From Acanthochlamys bracteata (Eukaryota; Streptophyta; Magnoliopsida; Pandanales; Velloziaceae), in NCBI GenBank assembly GCA_019914995.1, contig CM034144.1, positions 6,045,489 through 6,109,488 on the forward strand: a DNA stretch of 64,000 nucleotides, given 5' to 3'. A model generated the notes under the pieces. The model had not been told where the DNA came from, did no database searches, and saw only the letters and a list, made by a program, of their open reading frames with translations. The position numbers and the translations under genes are program-made. Numbering within the stretch: position 1 is the first letter of the stretch; the number at the start of each line of letters is the position of its first letter. Positions 36,006 through 47,402 of the stretch are shown piece by piece.

Positions 36006-36012
36006 ACGTGGC
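36006..36012 (+). promoter_or_regulatory. ABRE ACGTGGC in the promoter of the decayed LEA copy
   Basis: ACGTGGC, the same position relative to the old start codon as ACGTGTC (31224) in the intact copy, inside a shared block (CGCGACAGGTGCT...GCTAAACCAA). Inherited with the duplication; probably no longer of use. Confidence 0.5.
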
Positions 36013-36699
36013 GCTAAACCAACCTTTTGTCATTGCTATAATTTTCTGCGGCTCTATAGCGATTTGTTCAATCAAAAGAAACAAGGTTCAACAAAACTAA
36101 ATCTGTTCTTGTTTTCGAAATATAGTAAGAGGAAAACAGGCAGGAAAAGGAGCAATGGGTGTTGCAAAGAAGTGTCCTGCAGCTTTTTCTAGATCTGGAA
36201 TGGAGAAAACCAAGGCCTCTGCTCAGGTTTCTAATTAATTATTGTTTTTTTTTTTGGTTAAACTAGCATTTGTTTCTTTATATATATATATGCTTGTTTT
36301 TTATTGTTCGATTTGTTTCAAATTTTGCTATCATAACTTTATTTGATTAAAATGTTGCGTTTTTTTGTTCTTTCTGTTTTTTTATTATTGAACAAATTGT
36401 TCGTAGAAAAAGACAAAGAAAAGAAATGAAATTTTTGTTTTTTGAAAATTGCTATTGTACTGTTTTCCGTAACTCTGGTTTGAAACTTGAAGTCAATTGA
36501 ATCATTTTTTTGGCCAGATAGAGAAGGGCGGATCTCACCACCCAGCAGCACAAGCTCAGAAGAAGATTACAGCTGCTGCTACAGTCGCTGCTACGCAGAA
36601 AAAAAAAGCAAATAACCAATCAGCAGAAGCTCAGAAGAAGATGGTTGCCGCTGCTACTCAGATAAAAGAGATCAAAAATTCTTTCAATCTCTTTTTATC

Positions 36700-39600
36700 A
36701 GTCAATATATATCCCTAGACTATTTAAATATAATTTTGAAAGATATATTTAATAAAATATAATTTTAAGAAAAAATATTTAAAATAATATATTATTAATT
36801 TATGTTAATATTTTTTTTTAAGTTGGTGTAAAAATATTATTAATATTTAATTTGTTCAGTTATAAAAGATTTTATTTGAAATTTTTTTTATTAATATATC
36901 CGCTAATGTATTTCTGAAGTTATAAAAAGTAATTTAATTAATTTTGAATTTAGTTTTTTTTTTGTTAACTGTGTTTCTAAAGTCATAAAAAATAATTTAA
37001 TTAATTTTAAATTTAGTTTTTTTTTATAAAGTGTCGATTTATTTCTATATATTCGATACGATCAGTATTAAATTATAAATAATATTTATTATAATTTTAT
37101 TATTATAAAATAATTTTATAGAATTTTTTAGAAAAATTAAGTTTTGTTAATAATATTTGAAGTTATAAAAATTTACAAATTTTATGTGTTATTTTTTAAT
37201 ATTCAGCTTCAGCAGAAGATCAAATAATTATTTTTTGTATTTTATTATTTTATGTGTTTATTAGTCTTATTTTATGTTCAGTATATTTATTTTTATTTAG
37301 ATGATTATTTTTTTAATAGTAATTTTTTGTTTTGTGTTGATTTTAGATATTTTAAAGTTTTGTTCACAATTTTATATGATCGATACTTAGAGAATATATA
37401 AATTGGCTGATAATTTTTACAGCATATGTTATATCAGGATGAGTATGTGATAAATAAATTAATTTATTTATTAATTATTGATATTTTTTTTAGTTGTTGG
37501 TATTTGATTAGGAAGTTCTGTTAAGTTATGATTTTTAACGATAAGTGTGTCGGTAGGTTTACAATTTGATATTTTTGTTTCAGATTATAAATCAAGGACA
37601 TATTTTTTTTATGATAGAAAAATATTTTGTTTAGATTTGGCCATTTAAATATTCAAAAAATATTTGAACTCTTCAAGTTCTTTCTATCTCGAATTCAAAA
37701 ATTAGATATATCTTTAATTTTTGAATTTTTTATGATCATTATCTGTAATAATTATATTATCAACATAGATTATCAAAGCAGTTATTTTATTATTCTAGTT
37801 TTTTAAGAATAATGTATGATTAGCACTATTCTGTCGGTAATTATATCTATTCAAGGCTTGACTGAATTTATCAAATCATGCTTTTGGAGATTGCTTTAAA
37901 TCATATAGAGTCTTTTTTAGCCTGCAGATATATTTAGTTCTTTTCGATACCTCATAGCCAGACGGAAGTTCTATATACATTTTTTTTTCTAATTCACTAT
38001 GAAGAAATGCATTTTTTACATCAAATTGTAATGGTCAATTAAGATTTGGTGCGAGAGATAGCAATATTTTGATAGTATTAATCTTTGCAACTGGGGCAAA
38101 AGTCTTGTGATAATCTACTCCATAAGTCTGTGAGTATTTCTTGGTCACTAATTTTGCTTTATATTTCTCGATCGTTCCATCTGCTTTGTGTTTGAGGGTG
38201 TACATTCATTTACAACCAACTGTTTTCTTTCCTTTTGATAACGGTATTATCTCCCAAGTCATATTCTTCTGAAGAGCATCCATCTCTTCATTCATAGATT
38301 TAGTCCATCTAGGATCGGATAAGGCTTCTCTAGTGTTAGAAGGAAGTGTCACAGCTGCCATATGATTAATGAAAAAAACATATGATGGGGACAGCCTGTG
38401 AGAAGACACATTATTAGCAATAGGATATTTGGAGATTTTTTTTTGGTGAATATCTCTCAGGAGGTTTTTCACGATTTTTTCTGTGGTAACTGATAATTTC
38501 TGCAGACAATATTCGATTCATCCATAATAATATTCTGAGTTTCGATACTTACCTCGGGATATCCTCAGAAATTTGAGCGGGTACTGCAGAATGTGAGAGA
38601 GGAGTTTCTTCTACAGCTTCAGTTTTGTTTATCTCTTCTGTTTTTTTTTCTTCAAGTTTAGTAGTTCTAAATTTCTCCAGATCTGAGTCATGATCCACAT
38701 ATTTTTTTGACCTTCCTCAGTATGTGTGCTGAGTTTAATGGTAAGCCAATTCAGATCTTCCGTAGCTTCTATCTCTCCTTGAAGATCTGAATGTGAAGTC
38801 GATCTAACAAAGTACATTTCTGACTCTACAAATGTCACATCTATAGTCATAAAAGTACGACGTGTAGGAGGATGATAGCACCGATAACTTTTCTGGTGAG
38901 GACCATAGTCAAGAAACATGCACCTTAAGGCACATGGATCTAATTTATCTCTTTGTGTTTTCTGAAAATGCACTAATGCAACAGATTCAAAAATCCGAGG
39001 TGGAAGTGAGAGAACAGAAGGTATAGTAATAAATGTAGATAAAACCTCAAGTGATGTCCGAAAGTTTAAAACTCTAGATGGCATGCGATTAATCACATAA
39101 ATCGCAGACTGGACTGCATCTACCCAATAATATTTGGGAATATGAGCTCCAAACAATAAAGCACGGGCGGTTTCTAATATGTGTCAATTTTTTCTTTCAG
39201 CCACTCCATTTTGTTGTGGTGTTTGTGGATAAGAAATTTTATGAATAATACCATGCTGATGAAAGTAAGAACTCAAAAATGTATTAACACTCCCCACCAT
39301 TATCAGAGAGAAAAATTTGAATAGGAAGAGAAAATTGTTTTGCACCATCTTATAAAATCGCACAAATATATCACTAACATCTCTTTTATTCTTCAAAGCA
39401 TATAACCATGTCATGTGTGTGCAATCATCTACAAATGTCACAAACCACCTAATGCCAGTAAAAGTCATAATTGGAGAAAGTCCCAAAAATCCGAATGGAT
39501 TAACTCAAAAGGAGTTGCTCTTTTATTGCTAATAAAAAAATACGACACTCGATGACTCTTAGTAAAGATACATGCTTCACACTAAAATTCAGACTTTTTG

Positions 39601-40708
39601 AGACCAGAGAATAAAGACGGTAGCAAATGCTTTAAATAACAAAAAAAAACATGACCTATACGGCGATGCCATAGCCAGATTTTATTATTTTTGTCAATTT
39701 CAGATCCATGAGCACTGTAAACTCTACCTGAACTAACATCATCCAGATAGTATAAATTACCTCTCTTAATACCACGCCCAATTGTCTTATGTGTCTGGAT
39801 ATACTGAAGTAAGCAAAAGTAAGAATACATAAGAACAATGCAGTTCAACTGTTCGGTAATTTGTTCAATAGATAAAAGATTGTGTGAGAGAGATGGAACA
39901 AGTAGACAATTTTGTAGAGATAGAGATGATGATAATGTCACAGTACCAACACCTGTCACTGGATAACTCTCTCTATTGGCATGTCACATTATTTCTAACT
40001 GGAGCACTTACGATATGAAAATTTTTCAGATCGAACGTCATATGATCCGTAGCTCCAGAATCTAAAATCCATCTTGTATCTCGTTGTGAATTTAAAACAG
40101 TAAAGACAAAGCTTTTGTTACATGAAATTGGAGAATCTGCATTAACATGCGACACCAAAGATAGAGTGGTGTAGGAGCAGTCGATGATATAGAGAATGAA
40201 AGATTAGCTAAAGTGAAGCCTGCAACTCCAGACGCTACACCAGAGATCTTTTTGTCTTATTTCTTCTTCTTCTTCAGTTCCTCCTACCAATCAGGATAAC
40301 CAACTAACTGAAAGCATGAATTTCAAGTATGCCCAGCTTTACCACAATGAGTACATTGTCCTTCTTGTGCTTTTTGTTTCACTTGAGATTTAGGATTTTT
40401 GGAGGCCACAGCAGCAATAATTCTAATATCGTTAAAACCTATTATAACTACTCGTCGTTGCTCATCACGATGAATATAGTTATAGATGCTTCTAATCCAG
40501 GGAAGACATCTGTTCGTAGTAGATCACTGCGGGCTTTATCAAATATATCAAGCCCAGCCAAAAAAATAAAGACACGTTCTCTCTCAATCTTCTCTTGTCG
40601 AGTTAATACATCATTAGCACAACACATTCTAATTGGATTACGAAAATTCAATTCTTGCCATATGCTCTGTAATTCTACATAGTAGGCCTTGATGGGCCTT
40701 CCACTTTG
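36700..40708 (-). mobile_element. Ty1/copia retrotransposon fossil, no LTRs recognised
   Basis: Minus-strand remains in copia order: part of gag (about 40448-40711), protease with the DSG motif (39973-40158), GAG-pre-integrase region (39582-39959), integrase core and C-terminal part (38629-39486) and reverse transcriptase start to middle (about 37650-38472). The protease-integrase-RT order identifies Ty1/copia. Neither LTR nor the front of gag is seen. Broken in many places, old. It lies within exon 2 of the decayed LEA copy; the left limit is not sharp because 36720-37600 is worn AT-rich DNA. Confidence 0.8.
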
Positions 40709-40807
40709 CAAAAAACCAACCAGCAGAAGCTCAGAAGAAGATGGTCAAGAAACAGAGCTACACTGAGAGAGCTGAGATTGCAACCACTGGCCACATTACG
40801 GGAGTTT

Positions 40808-43800
40808 GTAGTTATTCGAAATATCTAGTCGAAAGTGAAAATATAAAATATAGTAAAAAATTTTGCGTAATTAATTCAAAAGTTGAGATGAAATAATACA
40901 AACAAAACACATGAGATACTTATATGAAAAAAATGAAAAAAATTTTAAAAAAAATAAATTAGCTTTAAAAAGATTACTACATTAAAATAATTATGAATTC
41001 ATATATTGTATCTTAAATGGAAATTTTATTAGAATGTCTTGTTTTTATTTTTCAAATTAGATGTTGTCAATGTTGTAAATGATTGATTTTATAATGTTAA
41101 GTAATGTCTTCCGTTTATATGTATCATGTTACAAAATTTTTTTGAATTTTTAGATGATTGTTTTGTCATCTTTATGTTAATTATATAATTATTTTGATTT
41201 TTTATTTACCAAGACATGATAGTTATTAACAGTTAGTTTTTTAAATTTATGAATGATGGTTTATTTTTTTGACTTTAATATTTCAATATAAATATCCATT
41301 TAATTTTTTGTATTTTAACTAATTATTAATTTTTATAGTGATTGATAAGTTTAACAGATTTTATTTAAAAATATTTTAAATTATAATGTAATAATAATAA
41401 GAGAAATTAAGTGTGTAAGTGTTAAATTTTGATTATTGTAGAAATAGATACGATTGAGAAAAATAGGATTAGTATTTTTATTGTAAATTTTTATGACTAC
41501 GCTCATATTTAATGCTGTATTGTATTATGTGTATAAAATTTATAAATTAAAAATTTGTCTAAATCTAGTTAAGACATTAGTAGGATTTTTTTTTAGAAAA
41601 TTTGAGAATATCATGCTTCGACTAAACATAATTTTTTATCTAAATTATTTGTATAGTCTGAATTAATAAATTTTTTAATAATAAATTAAAATTTTTTTAA
41701 CTCAATGCAATATTTAAAATATTTTTAAATACCGAAGAATAAGAGTGTGAGACAAGTATTTTAATGATCAGGATATGTTATAAATTTATTTATCACTCTC
41801 ACTATAAGAGTAATCTAAGATCGAGTGCATCATGACATACATTAAATTTTTTATTATTGATTCATAAAGTATTTGAGATATTTTTATTATTTTTTATTAT
41901 AAAATATAAAGAATGATAGTTTGAAATTAATAGAGAGAAATAAATATTAGCTTTCCATTGTATAATATTGAACTGTTTTAATATTTTTCTCAAATAATTA
42001 GTCTGAGATAGTCGAATATTTTTATTATCTCTATCTCATCATATTTGTATTCACAAGAGTTTGCTTTTGGCTCTAAAATTTTGATATTAAATTCACTAGT
42101 TGAGTTTTCAATTATTGAATGCGATCCATGTTTAGATTTGTCACAAGCAAATTATTTACATATAGCAGTAAGATAATAAACTTAATTTCATCAAATTATT
42201 TGATGTACAAATAAGAGTGTGAGACAAGTTTGCTGTATCTAAAGCTCTCAATATAAAAATTAAATTTTTTATACTAACACTTTAGTGCTTGATTAAGCTC
42301 ATAAAGAGACTTATCTAATCATTCTCCTATCTTTCACGGTAAAGTTTTTTGGCTAAACATATATGTCTATTCTTCAAGCTTTTCGTGTAAGAACGTCATC
42401 TTAACATTGAGCTGTTTAAGATTGAGATTCGATGATGCACACAGCGGTAATACCACACGAATAGTTATCAAACGTACAATTAGAGAGAAGATTTAATTAA
42501 AATTAATATATTTTTTCTGTGCGTACTTTTTCAACACCGGCCGAGTATGATGTCATTCTACTTGATCATTACTGCATCGCTTAATCTTATAAATCAACTT
42601 TTTTCTAATAGCTTTACGGTTTTAGAGTAGAAGGACCTGCTCCAATATCCTATTTTTATGAAGTGTTTCAAATTCTTCATACATAGCTTTCATCCAAGGA
42701 GACGTATCTGTACTCTTCAGCGCTTACTTAAGAGAAAATAGCTCTCATTTCTATATGAATAAGCATTATGCAGATTAAAATAACTATATAAAATAGTCCT
42801 GATACCTCTCAGATGTCTTTCTTTTGCGAGTTGAACGCATAAGAGAAGCAGGTTTAGGAACTCCATCCATTTCCATCTGCTCATCTTCTGGTACAGGATT
42901 GAGATTATGATCGTTTTTTTCATCATTCACCTCTAGTACTAATATGGTCACCGCTAGGAGTGATGTATCCTTCTCTTTTGCATCATCGTTTTAAATCACT
43001 CTTTGCCATTTGTCATTCGTAAAGATGGCATATTCAATAAAAATAACCGTATAGAAAGTGGGATCCCATACGTAATATATTAAAATATTTTCAGCATACC
43101 ATAACCATCTTTCAGACTTGATCCTGATGTTGAATCAACTTCCAATCGAATTTTCAAGAACTTACACATCTCAAAGTTCTCCGACTTCTTTCAGATTGGG
43201 AACACACAAATTTTCAAGTCCGTCTAAACCAAGTCGAGCTTGTCTTTGGCTTGAAAACAAATCTCCAAATCTTTCATAGTGGTGCTCACTGGTGACACAC
43301 TTCTCGTAGAACGATAATTTTATTTTGGACAGCCCAATAGGAACTTCCGATCACTAACAATCTTCAAACCACGTCCTAAGATTTGTGCCCAAATTTTATG
43401 TGCCACACTCACGTGATATTCTCAATATTCTCTGATGAAACACAAACATCTATTACACCCGTATCACCCCACGCAATTTATACAGGTTTGAGTCAATCTT
43501 TTTAACCTCTAGTTCTTCTATCCCGTCCTTATTGATCTTCATTATCTCGATAGCAAGGCGAGTCTTGCAGTCTAGGTCATCTAGTTAGCATATAAATAAT
43601 AAATTTTTCGTAACAAAAACAACATAATGTAATTTATTAATGATGCATCCCCTTTCATCAATGCTATAATTTTGATGGAACTGACTCTAGCAACTTCAAA
43701 TATTTTTTCGTTTTGCATACGCACGACACATTTAGAAATAGTTTCATAGTGATGAAATAAACTAATCCATTCTGAAAGTCATGTGTCATGATACTCTTGA

Positions 43801-44442
43801 ATCTAAGATCTAGATATCTAAAAGTTTGAACTTGTCACGGACAGTAACCATTATCTGTCCAACTAGAGCATCACTATTATCAGAGTTATCCGCTACACAA
43901 GTAATGGAGACTTCGAGGGATCCACACCTCTAATCTTGTTTGTCATGGTGTTGAATTCCTTCTCAATCTCGTACAAAATTGCCATTACAACAAATCAGTA
44001 GCTCTGATACTATTTGTTGAAAACATCGAGTGTGTTTATTTGTTGATAGAAGCAATGAAAATATAAAACACAATTAAAAATCTTGCGTAAGCAATACGAA
44101 AATTGAGAAAAAGTAAGACAAACACAAATGTAAGAGATTTACGTAGGACAAAACAAATTTTTTTTTTTTATGAAAAGCAAATGCTTTTAAATCACTATAT
44201 AATGCCTTAAGGAGATTTTTGAACTTCCAAACAGTTGTCTTTTCATCTGCTTATTAATTATCCAAATCTTTTGGCCTTTTATCTTCCTAGAGATGCTTCA
44301 AAGTTCTTAACCGTTGACTTTCTAATTTTTTAAGCGATGGTTCATCTTCTTTGATTTTGGCATTTCAATATGAATACACATTTGACTTATTGTATTCTAA
44401 TGAACCACTAATTTATATAGTGCCATTACAGTGTTTGACATT
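40808..44442 (-). mobile_element. Second Ty1/copia fossil with both LTRs, nested in the LEA copy
   Basis: Left LTR about 40808-41356 and right LTR about 44015-44442 share word order (GAAAATATAAAA, CTTGCGTAA, AGAGAT(T)TA, then the long common tail ending TTTRACA). Next to the right LTR, on the minus strand, is the usual tRNA-Met primer-binding word TAGTATCAGAGC (about 44001-44012), so the element reads right to left. The short interior holds worn protease (about 43740-43830), integrase and reverse transcriptase regions (about 42000-42720). Gag is largely missing. LTRs are strongly diverged, so the insertion is old; many breaks. The LEA reading matches on both sides of the insert. Confidence 0.75.
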
Positions 44443-44779
44443 ACCGATCAGACTGGTGTTTCAACAGACCATGGCGTCGATCATGGTCACCACACAACTG
44501 GAACTGGATTAAAAGGTACTTGTACCAGACGCACTGGAATTAGGTTAACCGATATCGGTACCGGGCATACTAGAATCGAAATCGGCAGGAATATGTACTA
44601 AAATGTATCGTTTCTTGACTGAAATAATGGTTTTGTAAATCATGATTAGTAATATTTAAGGTGTGAAGTGTTTTGTTGGTCGATCCACGGTGTGTTTGTA
44701 TGATACATGAACTATTAGACCCAACATTTTGTGTGGTGAGATAAACTCGGGAGAAAGTTAAAGAGTGATTGATTTAATC

Positions 44780-45060
44780 ATGTAGTGGGTACCAGAGAAA
44801 ATTGTTAATATTTTCGCCTCAGCTAAGGCTGGCGAGGAGAAGACAACTGCCACAGCTCAAGAGAAGGTTTGAGTTTTAGTTCTATTGATCATAAATTTAA
44901 ACAAGGTTTGTTTGCTACTAGTTGATTGGTTGCTTTAATTTTCAAAACAGATGGAGAAGGCAAGAGCAAGCCAACCAGAGAAGAAACAAGAAGCAGAGCA
45001 GTTTAGCGAGGAGAAAAAGAACGAAGCCGAGACGGAGAAGCAGCAAGCCATGGAGCAAAA
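44780..45060 (+). pseudogene. Decayed, truncated duplicate of the second LEA gene
   Basis: Copy of 33133-33405: exon 1 44780-44866 and exon 2 from 44951, with the intron kept. The second codon has become a stop (ATGTAG for ATGCAG). Exon 2 is colinear with the intact gene to the codons for MEQN and then stops dead at about 45061, where the palindrome begins. The spacer between the two LEA genes (about 900 bp in the intact unit) has been deleted here, so the 3' flank of the first copy joins the leader of the second at about 44715-44735. Confidence 0.85.
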
Positions 45061-45694
45061 CACCATATGGCTTCATCCTACCGGGCTCTGATAGCAATTG
45101 TAGGATCGGATTCCAACACTAAAAAATTGATCAACCCGAACCTAACCTAATTTGGAGCCTCAACAATTTCTTCCTAGCTATACGTCAGGTGGCTTCACCC
45201 TATCGGATCCTGATACTAATTGTAGGACTCTGATACCAATTGTAGGATCGGATTCCTACACTAAAAGAATTGACCAATCCGAGCGCTAATTTGGAGCCCC
45301 AACAATCTCTCCCCATCAACATGCCAGGTGGCTTCACCCTACCGGACTCTGATACCAGTTGTAGAGTCGGGTTTTTATATTAAAAAAATTGACTAAACTT
45401 TTAGGAATTAGCATTTCTCACTTATAAGCACATATATATTCTAGCACTTAGCCAATATGAGACTATTAAGGGGCGTGGGCAGTTAAGCCCACCAAATCAG
45501 ATCCATTTGGCTCAATTCAAGGCGAGTTGCTGGCCCATCTTAAAGTTAGCTAGCCCGTTTTTTATTTGGACACAATCTCATGCCAATATGTTACTAACAG
45601 GATCCTAGCTCACCAAATTAATCCGTCTTTCACTCGGACCCATCAAATTCTACACGCTATTAATCCGAGCCTAGTCTAATTTGGAGGCCCAACA
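45061..45694 (-). mobile_element. Miniature LTR element fragments (TRIM/SMART-like), left arm
   Basis: Minus-strand LTR about 45357-45694 (ending on the plus strand with GGCCCAACA) followed outward by two to three worn partial units, each holding a primer-binding-like word (plus strand CTCTGATACCA) and a LTR start (GGAGCCCCAACAA). Mirror of the right-arm element. Broken; no coding sequence. Confidence 0.65.
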
Positions 45695-47054
45695 CTTCTT
45701 GTGTTAGGTAATTTGTAAATATGCATTGTAGAAGTGCTTTGATCTTTAGCTGCTTAGCTTTTTTGTTCCAATTTTTGTCGACTTCTTTGGTTGTTAAGAG
45801 TTTTTCTGTAGTCCTGTTGTCTGTTGTAACTTAAGTACAAGCTGTAACTGTTCGTGTCTTCGTACTGTTAATCATGTGTTATAATTCTTCATTAGTTTTT
45901 GATCTTTCTCGATCCATTTTGGTTTCAGTTTTTGATCTTTCTCGATCCAAGAATGCATCATGTAGACTAGAAAAGAGCCCCAGATATAGCCTGTTTATTC
46001 TTATGCATACACGATAATTCTAAATTAGAAGCTCTCATTATGTACATGTACCAAGAGAGATTATCAGTTAACTTAAAACTTATTGAGAAGGGGTAGCTTT
46101 CTCAGATTCAAACATATTTAACTCAATTGTAAGCATATTTAACTCAAATTGTAAGCCTCAAATTATAAGCATCCAAATTCATTTACAACTGAAACCAAAA
46201 TGGATCGAGAAAGATCAAAAACTAATGAAGAATTCTAACACAGGATTAATAGTACGAAGACACGAACAGTTACAGCTTGTACTTAAGTTACAACAGACAA
46301 CGGGACTACAGAAAAACTCTTAACAACCAAAGAGGTCGACAAAAATTCGAACAAAAAAGCTAAGCAGCTAAAGATCAAAACACTTCTACAATGCATATTT
46401 ACAAATTACCTAACATAAAAAGTGTTGGGCCTCCAAATTAGATTAGGCTCGGATTAATAGCATGTAGGGCTTGATAGGCCCGAGTGAAAGACGGATTAGT
46501 TTGGTGAGTTAGAATCAGGTTAATAACATAGGGGCCTGAGATGGTGTCCAAATAAAAAACGGGCTAGCTAATTTTAAGGTGGGCCAGCAACTCGTCTTGA
46601 GTTGGGCCAAGTGGATCTGACTTGGTGGGCTTAACTGCACAGGCCCCTTAATAGTCTCATATTGGCTAGGTGTTGAAATATATATGTGTTTATAAGTGAG
46701 AAATGCTAATCCCTAAGAGGTTAGTCAATTCTTTTAATATAGAAACCCGATTCTACAATTGGTATCAGAGTCCGATAGAGTAAAGCCACCTGGCGTGTTG
46801 ATGGGAAGAGATTGTTGGGGCTCCAAATTAGGCTAGGTCAATTCTTTTAGTGTAGAAATTCGATCCTATAATTAATATCAGAGTCCTACAATTAGTATCA
46901 GGATCCGATAGGGTGAAGTCACCTGACGTATTGCTGGGAGAGATTATTGGGGCTCCAAATTAGGCTAAGTTCGGGTTAATCAATTTTTTTAGTGTAAGAA
47001 TCCGATCCTATAATTGGTATCAGAGTCACGTAGGATGAAGCCATCTGGCGTGTT
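45061..47054. repeat. Palindrome of about 2 kb (inverted repeat, arms ~870 bp)
   Basis: Left arm 45061-45928, right arm 46189-47054, spacer 260 bp (45929-46188). The arms pair end to end: GATCCATTTTGGTTTCAG at 45911-45928 faces CTGAAACCAAAATGGATC at 46189-46206, and GGTGGCTTCACCCTACCGG-type words face CCGATAG..GAAGCCACC. The inner ~230 bp of each arm is single-copy-looking sequence, the outer ~630 bp is LTR material. Its left end is the break point of the LEA copy. Confidence 0.85.
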
Positions 47055-47402
47055 GCTGGAGAGAGATTATTTGGACTCTAAGTTAGGTTAAGTTCGGATT
47101 AGTAGCATATAGAACTTGATGGGTCCGAATGAAAGAGAGACTAATTTGATAGATTATGATCGGATTAGTAATATAAGGGCTTGAGATGGTGCCCAAATAA
47201 AAAACGAACTAACTAATTTAGAGATGGAACCAGCAACTCGTTTTAGATTGAACAAAATAAACCCTGAATTAGTAGACTTAATAGCCCACACTTTTTAATA
47301 ATTTTATATTAGCTGAATGTTGAAATAAATATGTGTTTATAAATAGAGAATGTTAATTCTAACAGATTGACCGATTTTTTTAGTGTAGGAATTTGATTCT
47401 AC
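46421..47402 (+). mobile_element. Miniature LTR element (TRIM/SMART-like), right arm and beyond
   Basis: One LTR at about 46421-46757 (TGTTGGGCCTCC ... GATTCTACA), then the primer-binding word TTGGTATCAGAGTCC, a very short interior of about 55 bp ending in purine-rich GGGAGAGAT, and further LTR pieces, closing with a diverged full LTR at about 47075-47402. No protein is encoded. The interior is so short that primer-binding site and polypurine tract almost touch, as in TRIM and SMART elements. Repeated partial units (about 46758-47075) suggest recombination between copies. Old, several breaks. Confidence 0.65.

Larger units (their letters stand above)
36135..44601 (+). pseudogene. Decayed duplicate of the first LEA gene, split by two retroelements
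   Basis: A broken copy of the gene at 31372-32051, in pieces: exon 1 remains 36135-36226, first part of exon 2 36518-~36700, middle ~40709-40807, end 44443-44601. The start codon is gone (ATGCAG reads as ACAGG), part of exon 1 is missing (the AKEKMQDT stretch), and exon 2 starts ATAGAG instead of ATGGAG. Exon 2 has also gained a near-repeat of AGCTCAGAAGAAGAT. The Gly-Thr-rich end is still plain, finishing at the same AGGAATRTGTACTAA stop. The intron keeps its outline. Two copia fossils divide it. Downstream, 44602-44715 matches the 3' flank of the intact gene. Confidence 0.85.
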
